Source: Hyphomicrobiales bacterium
Lineage (GTDB): Bacteria; Pseudomonadota; Alphaproteobacteria; Rhizobiales; Beijerinckiaceae
DNA: 64,000 nt
Assembly: GCA_028290285.1 (NCBI GenBank)
Contig: JAQGKD010000096.1
Coordinates: 208,588-272,587, forward strand
Direction: 5' to 3'
Under the pieces are notes generated by a model that saw nothing but the letters and a program-made list of their open reading frames with translations, was not told the origin of the DNA and did not search any database. A program made the position numbers and the translations under genes. This document shows positions 8,626 through 17,352 of this stretch, piece after piece. How positions within the stretch are numbered: the stretch's first letter is position 1; every line of letters starts with the position of its first letter.

Positions 8626-9180
8626 TCACTTGATGAGCGGCAGAAGCGCCTTGAAGTCGGCGGTTCCCGCTTCGCCCAGCCATTCGAACGCGACCATTTC
8701 GGTTGTCAGCGGCACGATTCCGGCCTGAACGAGACGGGAAATCGCCACCGCCTTCGAGGCTGGCTCCCGCGACGCGACGGCGTCGGTCACAACCGCCACC
8801 GCGTAGCCTGCCGCATGCAGGTCCAGTGCCGTCTGCGTCACGCAGATATGCGCTTCGATCCCGCACAGGACGACCTGCGACCGGCGCTGCGTTCGGAGCG
8901 CAGACATGCGCTCTGCAAGCGCCGGAGTGCGGAAACAGGAGAAGCTCGTCTTGGGCAGCACGACGGCCTCTCCCGCCGCCGCGTCGAGTAGCGATGAGAC
9001 GGTCGAGCCGAGCCCGCGCGGATATTGCTCCGAGATCGTGATGGGGATGCCGAGATGACGTGCTGCCCGGATCAGGATGCCGATCTGGGCCGACGCATGC
9101 GCGCCGCCGTGCATGGCCGGCAGGAGCCTTTCCTGAACGTCGACGACGAGGAGTTGGGCGGCATCGCGCTTGAGTGTCAC
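8626..9180 (-). CDS. Isochorismatase-family cysteine hydrolase
   Basis: The product has the cysteine hydrolase fold with the catalytic triad visible: Asp in LLVVDVQERLLP near the N-terminus, Lys in VLPKTSFSCF, and the nucleophile Cys in GIEAHICVTQTALDL. Start is GTG at 9180, one base past the ptrB stop, with a GAGAGGA ribosome-binding site inside the end of ptrB, so the two are translationally coupled. A longer frame reaches 9225 but lies within ptrB. Substrate unknown: family members include nicotinamidases and ureidoacrylate hydrolases, and short versions like this one are often unassigned. Confidence 0.85.
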   Translation of the reverse strand: MTLKRDAAQLLVVDVQERLLPAMHGGAHASAQIGILIRAARHLGIPITISEQYPRGLGSTVSSLLDAAAGEAVVLPKTSFSCFRTPALAERMSALRTQRRSQVVLCGIEAHICVTQTALDLHAAGYAVAVVTDAVASREPASKAVAISRLVQAGIVPLTTEMVAFEWLGEAGTADFKALLPLIK

Positions 9181-9181
9181 G

Positions 9182-11278
9182 TCACATTCCTCTCTCGCCC
9201 TGCACGCAATCCACCGCGAACGCATATTCGACGGCGATTTCCTTCAGCCGGTCGAAACGGCCCGCCGCGCCTCCGTGGCCTGCATCCATGTTGGTGCGCA
9301 GGAGAATGGGACCGCCCGCCGTCATGCGGTCGCGCAGGCGCGCCACCCATTTCGCGGGCTCCCAATAGGTAACGCGCGGATCGGTAAGGCCCGCCTGCGC
9401 GAGGATCGCGGGATAGGCCTGCGCCCGCACATTGTCGTAGGGCGAATAGCTCAGGATCGTGTCGAAGGCCGCGCGGTCGGTGATCGGGTTGCCCCATTCC
9501 AGCCATTCGGGCGGCGTCAACGGCAGCTCCGCATCGAGCATGGTGTTCAGCACATCGACGAAGGGAACGTCAGCGATGATGCCGGCGAAAAGCTCGGGCG
9601 CCATGTTGGCGACAGCCCCCATCAGCATGCCGCCGGCGCTGCCGCCGAGCGCGACGATGCGGCCTTCGCGCGTGACGTTCGAAGCCGCGAGATGGCGCGC
9701 CGCCGCAATGAAGTCGGTGAATGTATTCGTCTTGCGATCGAGCTTGCCGTCTTCGTACCAATGCCAGCCCTTGTCCGTGCCGCCCCTGACATGGGCAATG
9801 GCATAGACGAAGCCGCGATCCACCAGCGAGAAGCGATTGGCGCTGAACGACGCGGGGCTCGCGTGGCCATAGGCGCCATAGCCTTGCAGCAGCAGCGGCG
9901 CGGAGCCGTCGAGTGGCGTGTCGCGCGCGTAGAGCAGGGAGACCGGCACGCTTTCGCCGTCGGTCGCCGTCGCATAGACGCGGCGTGTCACATAGGCCTT
10001 CGGGTCGTGGCCCGAGGGAATCTCCTGCCGCTTGCGCAGGACCCGTGTGCGATCGCGCATGTCGTAGTCGGTAATCTCGCGCGGCGTGGTCATGGACGAA
10101 TAGGAAAAGCGCAGAACATGCGTGTCGAACTCGAGCATCCGTTCGAGGCCCAGCGAATAGGCCTCTTCCTCGAAGGCTATGTGGTGCTCGTCGCCGCTGG
10201 CGATGTCGCGGACGATGATGCGCGGCAAGCCGTCCTCGCGCTCCAGCCGCACGAAATGATGGGAAAGTGCGAGGATGGAGGTGATCATGCGCCCGCGCCG
10301 GTGCGGGATGAGATCTCGCCACGCGCCGGGGGCAGCGACAGAGGCCTCGACGACCTTGAAGTCCTCGGCACCGTTTGCATTGGTGCGGATGAACAGACGC
10401 TCCCCATGTGCTTCGACGTCGTAGCGAAGGCCGGGTGAGCGCGGCAGGACCATGCGCGGCGGGGCAGAGGGCTCCCGCAGGTCGATGAGGTGAGCCTCGT
10501 TCGAGTCGTGATCGTGCAGGTCTATCACGCAGAACTGCCGGGATTGCGTGGCGTGGATGCTCACGAACCAGCCGGGATCCTGTTCCTCGTAGATGCAGGC
10601 GTCCTGGACGGTGTCCGTCCCCAGTACATGCAGGAACACGCGATGGGGGCGGTGATTGTCGTCCAGGCGCACGTAGAAAAAAGCCCGAGAGTCGGCGCTC
10701 CAGACGACATTGCCGGCCGTCTCGCTCACCACGTCGTCGAGATCCGCGCCGGTCTCGATGTCGCGCACGCGCAGGGTGAAGAGCTCGGAGCCCTTCTCGT
10801 CAGCGCTCCAGGCGAGCAGGCTGTGGTCTGGCGAGTGACGCGCCGTGCCTATGGAGAAGAACGCCTTTCCCTCTCCCAACTCGTCGCCGTCGAGCAGCAG
10901 GATCTCATCCGCCGCCGTCTCCCGCGACCGCCGGCAGACGAGCGGATGCTGCCCGCCTTGCCGATGGCGCCGGTAATAGACGAATGCCCCGTCGGGAGCG
11001 GGTACATCGACATCGTCTTCCTTGATGCGTGCTCGCATTTCCGCGACCAGATGGGTCTGGAGCGCCTCGTTGGGCGCGAGCATCGCCTCTGCATAGGCCT
11101 TCTCGGCCTCGACGACGGCCCGGATATCGGCAGGCAGCACGGTTGGGTCGCGCAGCACCTCCTGCCAGTTCTCCGCCTTGAGCCAGGCGTATTCGTCTGA
11201 TATCTCAACACCATGGACGCTGGTGGCGTGGGGGCGTTTTTCCACGCGGGGCGCATGGATGGGTTGGATATCCGTCAT
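9182..11278 (-). CDS. ptrB: Oligopeptidase B (S9A prolyl oligopeptidase family)
   Basis: The 698-residue serine peptidase cleaves short peptides after Lys or Arg. The N-terminal half is the seven-bladed propeller. The C-terminal alpha/beta hydrolase domain shows the nucleophile in LGGSAGGMLMG, the Asp in GLTDPRVTYWEP and the His in DAGHGG. The early motif HGVEISDEYAWLKAENWQ is typical of the family. Full length. It is followed immediately by the coupled isochorismatase-fold gene and has a long intergenic region upstream shared with mucR. Confidence 0.93.
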   Translation of the reverse strand: MTDIQPIHAPRVEKRPHATSVHGVEISDEYAWLKAENWQEVLRDPTVLPADIRAVVEAEKAYAEAMLAPNEALQTHLVAEMRARIKEDDVDVPAPDGAFVYYRRHRQGGQHPLVCRRSRETAADEILLLDGDELGEGKAFFSIGTARHSPDHSLLAWSADEKGSELFTLRVRDIETGADLDDVVSETAGNVVWSADSRAFFYVRLDDNHRPHRVFLHVLGTDTVQDACIYEEQDPGWFVSIHATQSRQFCVIDLHDHDSNEAHLIDLREPSAPPRMVLPRSPGLRYDVEAHGERLFIRTNANGAEDFKVVEASVAAPGAWRDLIPHRRGRMITSILALSHHFVRLEREDGLPRIIVRDIASGDEHHIAFEEEAYSLGLERMLEFDTHVLRFSYSSMTTPREITDYDMRDRTRVLRKRQEIPSGHDPKAYVTRRVYATATDGESVPVSLLYARDTPLDGSAPLLLQGYGAYGHASPASFSANRFSLVDRGFVYAIAHVRGGTDKGWHWYEDGKLDRKTNTFTDFIAAARHLAASNVTREGRIVALGGSAGGMLMGAVANMAPELFAGIIADVPFVDVLNTMLDAELPLTPPEWLEWGNPITDRAAFDTILSYSPYDNVRAQAYPAILAQAGLTDPRVTYWEPAKWVARLRDRMTAGGPILLRTNMDAGHGGAAGRFDRLKEIAVEYAFAVDCVQGERGM

Positions 11279-11705
11279 GGCGTTCGTTCTGCCCTCTGCG
11301 CGCGACCAAGCCCGGGTTTGAGATCGGGCCTGCAGGAAGTCTCCCCCTGTAGATGTCAGTCCGCGACGCGTCGTGCAAGGCGCGGTTGAGCTGCGCGCGG
11401 ATGGAGAAAACGCGACCTTCCGTAAAGCAACGCCGGGAGCTTTCAGATTAATTGCAAAGCTTCGTTATCTTGCCTCTAGGCGGCGCCTAAGTTATTCCAG
11501 TGTGTGAATTTTTCAGAGCATGGTCGATGATAATTCGTGGTGGTTTGGCCCGCTGTTTTCCAATATACCGGCTTGCGGGAAGATTTGTTCCGAGATAAAA
11601 AATGCGAGTCATCGTAGATCATCTCGGTTCGTTCCCGATATGCCGCGTTCCGACAGAGTTCCGCCCGCCCTTGAAGCGGCGGTTATAAAAAGGCGACGCC
11701 ACGTT
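11279..11705. promoter_or_regulatory. Long AT-rich intergenic region between ptrB and mucR
   Basis: This 427-bp gap holds no convincing gene. Its right half is clearly AT-richer than the flanks, as is usual for mucR promoters, which are autoregulated through AT-rich sites in relatives. An inverted repeat TAGGC-GGC-GCCTA lies at 11477-11489 and continues as AAGTT. A very similar repeat, TTAGGC-GCG-GCCTAA followed by GTT, occurs at 25509-25523 before the GTA cluster. A reading frame at 11520-11705 is only an upstream extension of mucR and is not used by family comparison. Confidence 0.5.
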
Positions 11706-12122
11706 ATGAGCGACGACAACAATCAAAGCAGTTACATAGAGCTGGCAGCCGATATCGTTTCGGCCTACGTCAGCAATAACTCCGTCCCCGCCAGCGATCT
11801 TGCGTCGCTGATCAACGACGTTCACTCCGCTCTTGTACGCGTTACCTCTGGTATTGCTCCAGTTTCGGTCGAAGCCTTGAAGCCGGCGGTACCTGCGAAA
11901 AAGTCGGTGACGAACGACTTCATCATTTGCCTGGAAGACGGCAAGAAGTTCAAATCCCTGAAACGGCACTTGCGAACCCAATATAATATGTCACCCGAAG
12001 AATATCGGGAGAAGTGGGGACTTCCCCCTGACTATCCGATGGTGGCTCCCAACTACGCCAAGGCGCGTTCGCAGCTCGCCAAGCAAATGGGGCTCGGCCA
12101 GCAGCGCCGGCGCGTAAAGTAA
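11706..12122 (+). CDS. mucR: MucR/Ros family transcriptional regulator
   Basis: The 138-residue regulator contains the MucR core [19 protein letters not shown] followed by [25 protein letters not shown], the most conserved part of the family. MucR proteins act as global, H-NS-like silencers in Hyphomicrobiales, affecting exopolysaccharide, motility and virulence or symbiosis genes. Start at 11706 ([16 protein letters not shown]) matches relatives. The zinc-finger ligands are incomplete: the first Cys is followed by Leu-Glu-Asp rather than a second Cys, and a Gln stands where the distal His is usual. It therefore resembles Ros-like proteins reported to fold without zinc. Confidence 0.93.
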   Translation: MSDDNNQSSYIELAADIVSAYVSNNSVPASDLASLINDVHSALVRVTSGIAPVSVEALKPAVPAKKSVTNDFIICLEDGKKFKSLKRHLRTQYNMSPEEYREKWGLPPDYPMVAPNYAKARSQLAKQMGLGQQRRRVK

Positions 12123-12129
12123 GCAGCTC

Positions 12130-12462
12130 TCAGCGAACCGGGCGGGTCTTCAGCGCCCGGCTCTCCGCGTGAAACGCGGCGCAAAGCCGGAGATGCCGCT
12201 CTGGGTCGTAGGTCCAATGTCCCGCCCGGCCGCGCGTCCTCTCCGAGCGCAGCGCCCTCGCCAGCTTGCTGACGATCGCCTCCGTGGTCTGGGGCTCGGC
12301 CCCTCTCAAATCCTCCAGCCCCATGGGCAGAAGACGAGGCAGCATCTTGGCTCGGTCGTAGTCGATCGTCCGCGCCGGCCGCGATCTTGCGAGGCCGTCC
12401 TGGCCAGTCCTGCGCACTCGCGGCTGCCGTTCACCCTCGTCACGTATGTTCCAGATTGTCAT
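12130..12462 (-). CDS. Small conserved protein, DUF6477-like
   Basis: The 110-residue protein starts at the ATG at 12462 (MTIWNIRDEGERQPRV). It has RTIDYDRAKMLPRLLP in the middle and WTYDPERHLRLCAAFHAE near the C-terminus, a layout resembling the DUF6477 proteins of alphaproteobacteria. The role is not known. A longer frame running to 13173 overlaps the DUF6456 gene antisense and is rejected. Convergent with mucR (7-bp gap) and divergent from the DUF6456 gene, with which it shares the 129-bp promoter region. Assigned from pattern memory only. Confidence 0.6.
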   Translation of the reverse strand: MTIWNIRDEGERQPRVRRTGQDGLARSRPARTIDYDRAKMLPRLLPMGLEDLRGAEPQTTEAIVSKLARALRSERTRGRAGHWTYDPERHLRLCAAFHAESRALKTRPVR

Positions 12463-12530
12463 GTCCCGTCTCCGTCCAAGCAGGCCCGGCCCGTGTCGGC
12501 CGCCTTGGGAACATAGCATGAACAAATGGG

Positions 12531-12559
12531 TTGTTAAGAAAAAAATCCTGTCATAGGAT
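12531..12559 (+). promoter_or_regulatory. Sigma-70-type promoter for the DUF6456 gene
   Basis: TTGTTA at 12531-12536 and TAGGAT at 12554-12559 are separated by exactly 17 bases, in an AT-rich patch that stands out from the flanks. The spacing and position (about 33 bp before the ATG at 12592) fit a housekeeping promoter. Confidence 0.5.
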
Positions 12560-12591
12560 CGTGCTCCGTTCATTGCCTCGGAGTAGATTTC

Positions 12592-13431
12592 ATGACCGCC
12601 TCGACCTCCCTTCGCCTTCTCGCCGCGCTGGCGCCGCAACATGCCTATGGCTGGCTCGGGGACGGGGAGGGTACCGCCGGCATCCGCATAGTGACGCGGC
12701 GCAGGAATGTCTCGGTGGAGACGGGCTGCTTCCCGCCCGAGGCCGCCGAAACCCTGGTCGCTCGCGGCCTCGCAATCTGGGAAGCACCCGGCCCCGCGCG
12801 CCGGGCGCGCCTTACCCTGACGGACAGGGGCCGCGACAGCGCGGCTCTCGCCAGCGGACCCGAGGCGCTGGAAGCGGCCCGGTTGCTGCACGGCGACGTC
12901 GGACGCCGTGGCATGATCGTGGAAGGAGAGGCGGCCCTCGTCGTTGTGGACGATGCCGAGAGCCCTCTTGTCTGGCTCTCCAAACGGCGCGGGCGCGACG
13001 GCAAGCCGCTGATTGGCCCGGCCGAACTGGAAGCCGGCGAACGTCTTCGCCGCGACCTGACGCTGGCGCAGACATTGCCGAGCGTGACCTCGCGCTGGAG
13101 CGGCATGCCGGGCGCGGGAGGAAGCGGCCCGTCGCCGGGCCATATGAGCGATCTCGTTTTGGCCGCGCGGCAACGCGTGGCGCGGGCCATGGACGCGGTC
13201 GGCCCGGAGTTCTCAGGCCTTCTCGTCGATGTCTGCGGCTTCCTGAAAGGGCTGGAGCGGATCGAGAGCGAGCGCAACTGGCCGCGCCGCTCCGCCCGCA
13301 TCGTGCTCGACCTGGCTCTGGTCCGGCTCGCCCGCCATTACGGTATCGGCACGCACGCGTCGGGCCCCGAGCATGCGAAACGAATGCGCCATTGGGGTGC
13401 GCAGGATTACCGGCCCAAGATCGAGGCGTGA
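12592..13431 (+). CDS. DUF6456 domain protein, likely DNA-binding
   Basis: The 279-residue protein ends in the DUF6456 pattern: AARQRVARAMDAVGPEFSGL, then VDVCGFLKGLERIESERNWP and ARIVLDLALVRLARHYGI. That region reads like a helix-turn-helix of the sigma-region-4 or transposon type and suggests a DNA-binding role. The N-terminal 90 residues (TLTDRGRDSAAL) look like a winged-helix segment. Such genes are widespread single-copy genes in Hyphomicrobiales without assigned function. Preceded by a good promoter at 12531-12559 and divergent from the DUF6477-like gene. Confidence 0.75.
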   Translation: MTASTSLRLLAALAPQHAYGWLGDGEGTAGIRIVTRRRNVSVETGCFPPEAAETLVARGLAIWEAPGPARRARLTLTDRGRDSAALASGPEALEAARLLHGDVGRRGMIVEGEAALVVVDDAESPLVWLSKRRGRDGKPLIGPAELEAGERLRRDLTLAQTLPSVTSRWSGMPGAGGSGPSPGHMSDLVLAARQRVARAMDAVGPEFSGLLVDVCGFLKGLERIESERNWPRRSARIVLDLALVRLARHYGIGTHASGPEHAKRMRHWGAQDYRPKIEA

Positions 13432-13438
13432 GGGGAGA

Positions 13439-13870
13439 TCAGGCAGTCGCCATGGCGTGGCGCGCATCGGATTTGATGCGCTCCACCATGGACCGCACGC
13501 CATTGGAGCGTTGCGGCGTGAGATGGGCATCGAGGCCGAGGCGCTGGAAAAGATCCTGCGCGTCGGTCGAGACGATCTCCGGCGCGCTGCGATCCGAGTA
13601 GAGCGTCAGGATCAGATAGACGAGCCCCCGAACGATATGGGCATCGCTGTCGCCCTTGAAGCTCAGCACCGGCTCACCGCCGGGGCCGCTGCCCACGTGA
13701 GTTTCGAGCCAGACCTGGCTGGCACAGCCGCGCACCTTGTTGGCTTCGCTGTGTGCAGCCTCGTCCAGCGGCTCGAGTTCGCGGCCGAGCTCGATCAGGT
13801 ACCGATAGCGGTCGTCCCACTCGTCGAGCAGTTCGAAATTCTCGATGATCTCGTCGATCTTGGAAACCAT
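13439..13870 (-). CDS. sufE: SufE family Fe-S assembly protein
   Basis: SufE accepts persulfide sulfur from the cysteine desulfurase SufS and passes it to the SufBCD scaffold. The 143-residue protein carries the family start IIENFELLDEWDDRYRYLIE, LGRELEPLDEA, and the catalytic Cys in NKVRGCASQVWL, followed by GLVYLILTLYS. Length and all key motifs are normal. It is not beside other suf genes here. Convergent with the DUF6456 gene (7-bp gap). Confidence 0.93.
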   Translation of the reverse strand: MVSKIDEIIENFELLDEWDDRYRYLIELGRELEPLDEAAHSEANKVRGCASQVWLETHVGSGPGGEPVLSFKGDSDAHIVRGLVYLILTLYSDRSAPEIVSTDAQDLFQRLGLDAHLTPQRSNGVRSMVERIKSDARHAMATA

Positions 13871-13938
13871 GATCCGGGACGCAACCTCTTGCCTGAGCTT
13901 CCCGCTCTATATGGGGCGTCGTGGGGAGAGCGCCAGCA

Positions 13939-14232
13939 CTAACTTGCCGACCGCCGGGGCGGCAGTGGAATGCCGCCTTTCCAGGCCGGTGCGAGGTCGC
14001 TCGGAAGCAGCGAATTCTGTGACGTGCGGGTGCCCAGAGCCTTGCCGACGCGAGCGGCATGTTGCGCACAGGCGGCCGGATCCTGGAGGCAAAGCGACTG
14101 CGCCTTGTCCGCGATGGCGGCGCCTACCTGCTCGGCCCCGCTCGTGAGATCGGCTCGCACCTCCTCTGCGTCCCAGGGAAGGGAGGAGAAGACGAGGCCA
14201 AGCCAGAACGCGCACCGGATCAGGAAGAACAT
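13939..14232 (-). CDS. DUF5330 small exported or membrane protein
   Basis: The 97-residue product begins with a hydrophobic segment MFFLIRCAFWLGLVFSSLPW, the recognisable DUF5330 start, serving as signal peptide or membrane anchor. A helical middle with two Cys (QSLCLQDPAACAQH) and a Pro-rich tail follow. The family is confined to alphaproteobacteria and of unknown function. Divergent from the DivJ-like kinase, with 267 bp between them. Confidence 0.75.
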   Translation of the reverse strand: MFFLIRCAFWLGLVFSSLPWDAEEVRADLTSGAEQVGAAIADKAQSLCLQDPAACAQHAARVGKALGTRTSQNSLLPSDLAPAWKGGIPLPPRRSAS

Positions 14233-14471
14233 GTCGGATCACCAACGGGGTGGATCGAAGAGCTGCAACGATGCTGCCCATACGAAACCTACAGGGGACA
14301 CCTCAAATGCCGGTCAAATAAACCTGTCGATTCAGACACCTCCTGTTTAGACGCTGTTCACCATAAAGCGCTGCGAAAGCAACGAAGCCTAAACCATGCC
14401 GCGTTGTTTCCGTCCCGGAAGGGCGCCGCATGTCGAATTTACCGATCCGAGGCGCGCCGGGGCCTTCCCGC

Positions 14472-14486
14472 TTAGGGTTCACTTAA
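14472..14486 (+). promoter_or_regulatory. Near-consensus CtrA box before the DivJ-like gene
   Basis: TTAG-N7-TTAA, one mismatch from the CtrA consensus TTAA-N7-TTAA, 13 bp before the ATG at 14500 or 73 bp before the alternative GTG start at 14560. The position would be more natural for the GTG start. Interesting because DivJ acts in the phosphorelay that sets CtrA activity. Confidence 0.4.
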
Positions 14487-14499
14487 GGCGAGCCTGCGA

Positions 14500-16383
14500 A
14501 TGTGTTTGGGACAAGGCAGCGCAGGCGAGAAGCCGATCGCTGCCCGGAGTGGACGCGTCGTGAGTTATTTGTCGAGTTTGGAAAATCAGATTGCGGCTTT
14601 GGTGCACCCCGACGTGCGCGCGAGCCCCCACGAAAAATCGCGCCATGCGCTGTTCATCGGCACGCGTCTCGCGATGGCCCTGATTGCAGCCGTATCCGGC
14701 CCGATCTGCCTGGCCGTCAACGGCGCGCCTCCGCTCTGGCAATCGCTCGCCTTTGCCTGGGCGATGGTGCCGCTTCTGGCCGTAGTCGTGGTATCGCGCA
14801 CGGGCCGGATCGAACTCGGCCACGTGCTCTGCATCTGCGCGCTCTGCGGCCTCTCGGTCACCGTCGGGTTCGGCGCCGGCGCGGTGTCCAGCGCGGCTGT
14901 CGTCTGGCTGGTTCTCGCACCGCTCGAAGCCGCTCTCTCCCTGTCCGCGGGCATGGTCGCGCTCGCCGCGATTTCCGCTCTCTTCCTCAGCGTCGTGATG
15001 AACGTGGCGCAGCAGTTCGGCTTGGTTGCCCCGGCCGGTTCTGCCGTCGGCGTCGATCTGCTGTTCAGCGCCATCGCCATCGTCTATGCGCTGGGACTCG
15101 CGGGCTGCTGGCTCCGCCTCAGCGAACTGCGTGAGCGCCGCGAGCGCATGGATGCCGTGCGCTATGCAACCCTGTCCGAGGCGCTGGGCGACCTCGTGCT
15201 TCGCTACGACCGCTCGGGCGCCGTTGTTTCGGCCAGCTGCGAAGGCGACGCGATCTTGCAACTCAGCGCGCGTTCGATGATGGGGCGCGGCTTTTTCGAA
15301 CGCATTCAGGTGGCCGACCGTCCGGCTTTTCTGAAGGCAATCGCGGATGCGGCCGCCGGCTCTAACACGACGATCGCGACCGTTCGCCTGCGGACCTCCA
15401 GCATCACCAGCGAGCGCGGTTCGTTCGAAGAACCTGTTTTCGTATGGGTCGAGATCCGTGCGCGCAACATCGGCGTCGATCCGGCGCTCCGCGAGGACGA
15501 CGCCGCCGTCATCGCCGTCATTCGCGACGTGTCCGATCGCATGGAGTCGCAGCGCGCCATCGAGAAGGCGCGGGCGGAGACGGAACGTGCGCAGGGATGG
15601 AAAGATCGTTTCCTCGCCAATGTCAGCCACGAACTGCGCACGCCGCTGAACGCGATCATCGGCTTTTCCGAAATGCTGGGAAACCCGGAGCTGGCGCCGC
15701 GCGAGGAAGCCAAGCGTCGTGAGTATGCCAATATCATCAACACCTCGGGCCAACATCTCCTGTCGGTGGTCAACTCCATCCTCGACGTGTCCAAGATCGA
15801 ATCGGGAAGCTTCGAGGTTGTCGCCGAACCCTTCGACGTCGCGCCGCTGATCGATTCCTGCTGCGACATGGTTCGTCTCAGGGCGGAGGAAACGCGTGTC
15901 GAACTCGTGCGCATGTGCCCTGCCAGGCTCGACGAACTCGTCGCCGACAAGCGCGCCTGCAAGCAGATCCTCCTCAATCTCCTGTCGAACGCCATCAAGT
16001 TCACCCCGGCTGGCGGGCGCGTCACCATAGGCGTGCGCCCCGAGGGGAACTCACTCGCGCTCTACGTTGCGGACACCGGGATCGGCATCACCGCGCCCGA
16101 CCTTCCGCGCCTCGGCGATCCCTTTTTCCAGGTGCGGTCGGCTTACGATCGACCCTACGAAGGCACGGGCCTCGGCCTTTCCGTGGTCAAGGGGCTTGTC
16201 GGATTGCACGGCGGCACGATCTCTCTCGAGAGCGAGCCCGGCAAGGGAACCTGCGTGACCGTGCGTCTGCCGCTGGATTGCCGGCGCTCGATGCCCGCGA
16301 GCCAGGAATGTGCCAAAATCGAAGTGATCTCGCGGGCTGTTCCTATGTCCCCCGCATTTCCGATGGTGAAGAAAATTGCGTGA
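14500..16383 (+). CDS. DivJ/PleC-family sensor histidine kinase (DivJ-like)
   Basis: The N-terminal third has about five membrane helices (residues 48-205). A PAS-like region (about 220-345) follows, then a HisKA domain with the phospho-acceptor His in FLANVSHELRTPLNAI and VNSILDVSKIESG, and a HATPase domain with NLLSNAIKFTPAGG (N box), VADTGIGI (G1) and GTGLGLSVVKGL (G2). This membrane-rich layout matches DivJ, which phosphorylates the response regulator DivK and feeds into CtrA control. Start is ATG at 14500 or GTG at 14560 (MSYLSSLENQ), the latter giving a more family-like N-terminus. The downstream peptidoglycan-binding gene overlaps its end by 8 bp. Confidence 0.8.
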   Translation: MCLGQGSAGEKPIAARSGRVVSYLSSLENQIAALVHPDVRASPHEKSRHALFIGTRLAMALIAAVSGPICLAVNGAPPLWQSLAFAWAMVPLLAVVVVSRTGRIELGHVLCICALCGLSVTVGFGAGAVSSAAVVWLVLAPLEAALSLSAGMVALAAISALFLSVVMNVAQQFGLVAPAGSAVGVDLLFSAIAIVYALGLAGCWLRLSELRERRERMDAVRYATLSEALGDLVLRYDRSGAVVSASCEGDAILQLSARSMMGRGFFERIQVADRPAFLKAIADAAAGSNTTIATVRLRTSSITSERGSFEEPVFVWVEIRARNIGVDPALREDDAAVIAVIRDVSDRMESQRAIEKARAETERAQGWKDRFLANVSHELRTPLNAIIGFSEMLGNPELAPREEAKRREYANIINTSGQHLLSVVNSILDVSKIESGSFEVVAEPFDVAPLIDSCCDMVRLRAEETRVELVRMCPARLDELVADKRACKQILLNLLSNAIKFTPAGGRVTIGVRPEGNSLALYVADTGIGITAPDLPRLGDPFFQVRSAYDRPYEGTGLGLSVVKGLVGLHGGTISLESEPGKGTCVTVRLPLDCRRSMPASQECAKIEVISRAVPMSPAFPMVKKIA

Positions 16384-16984
16384 AGCTCTCGCCCGTGCCG
16401 ACCACGATTTCGTTTTGACCGGCTCCTCGCGGCGTCGCGACTCCGGCTCTGCCCGTTCGCGCCGCTTTGCCTGGATCGCGCCCTTCGCGCGCCGTCCCGG
16501 CCAGACCATTCTGTGCGCAGTCTTCACGGCTGTGCTGACCGGCATTCTCGCCAATGCCATGTTCTTCCAGACGGCGCGCCATCCCGCGCCGATCTTCGGC
16601 GGCCCGGTCGTCGCACGTCCCACATCCATGATCCCGGCACTGCCGACCGCGCCACCCGCCAACGCCATCCCGGTTCCGGTTCCCCGTCCGGTCGAATTCG
16701 CACCTGCGACCGCGCCTCGCGACGCCGTGGAAGCGCCGAAAGACCAGATCGGCAACCTGCTGAAGGGCTCGTCCGCGCCCGCCGCCGATGGCGGGAAACT
16801 CGTCGCGGCCCAGCGTGCGCTCGCTCGGCTCGGCTATCCAGTCAAACCCGACGGCGTGATGGGTGCGACGACGCGCCAGTCCATCGAGAAATTCGAACAG
16901 TCGCGCAAGCTGCCCGTGACCGGCGACTTGTCCGCCCGCACGTTGCGTGAACTCTCCGCGCAAACCGGCATCGCGGTGCCATAG
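16376..16984 (+). CDS. Membrane-anchored peptidoglycan-binding protein
   Basis: The 202-residue protein has a basic cytoplasmic N-terminus and one membrane helix (about residues 43-64). A Pro-rich periplasmic linker follows, then a C-terminal PG_binding_1 domain (about 140-198) with LVAAQRALARLGYPVKPDGV, GATTRQSIEKFEQ and the closing TGDLSARTLREL. The start is TTG at 16376, overlapping the kinase gene by 8 bp; no better start lies before the helix. It probably anchors to or senses the cell wall, and the overlap suggests co-expression with the DivJ-like kinase. Confidence 0.8.
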   Translation: MREALARADHDFVLTGSSRRRDSGSARSRRFAWIAPFARRPGQTILCAVFTAVLTGILANAMFFQTARHPAPIFGGPVVARPTSMIPALPTAPPANAIPVPVPRPVEFAPATAPRDAVEAPKDQIGNLLKGSSAPAADGGKLVAAQRALARLGYPVKPDGVMGATTRQSIEKFEQSRKLPVTGDLSARTLRELSAQTGIAVP

Positions 16985-16987
16985 CTC

Positions 16988-17332
16988 ATGCATTTACGCG
17001 CGGATATCTGGGTCGCGGCCTATCTGCGCAGATGTGGAGTCGAAGGGGCTTTCGCAGTCCTGCGCAAGCGCGGATCTCCCGAAGCCGGTGCGATCTTCGT
17101 CAAGGTCGACAGGCTCGACGGGCAGGCGGCGGTCTATGGACCCGCGCCGCAGAGCCAGCTCGCCGACCGCGAGGGCGTTGATCGCCTCTGGGCGCGCATG
17201 CATGCCGAACCCTGGATCGACCCGCTGGCTGCCGAAGAGCGCCTGCGCCGCGAAATGGCCTTCGATCCCGATCTCTGGCTCATCGAAGTGGAAGACCGCA
17301 AGGGCCGGTGCTTCCTCGATCTCGCCGAATAG
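16988..17332 (+). CDS. DUF1491 family protein
   Basis: The 114-residue cytoplasmic protein matches DUF1491: LRADIWVAAYLRRCGVEGAF at the start, GAIFVKVDRLDGQAAVYGPA in the middle and FDPDLWLIEVEDRKGRCFLD at the end. This alphaproteobacterial family has no known activity. It begins 3 bp after the peptidoglycan-binding gene, so all three genes from the DivJ-like kinase on look like one operon. Confidence 0.85.
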   Translation: MHLRADIWVAAYLRRCGVEGAFAVLRKRGSPEAGAIFVKVDRLDGQAAVYGPAPQSQLADREGVDRLWARMHAEPWIDPLAAEERLRREMAFDPDLWLIEVEDRKGRCFLDLAE

Positions 17333-17352
17333 GCTGGCCCGCCGGGCGTCTC

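Noticed and set aside
11520..11705. N-terminal extension of mucR
   Set aside because: MucR proteins begin near MSDDNN; the extension lies in the AT-rich promoter region and has no counterpart.
12463..13173. Upstream extension of the small DUF6477-like gene
   Set aside because: The added sequence is antisense to the DUF6456 gene and low complexity; the ATG at 12462 gives the family-like start.
14479..15756. 425-residue leftward frame opposite the DivJ-like kinase
   Set aside because: No domain seen; opposite strand encodes membrane helices, PAS and the HisKA motif.
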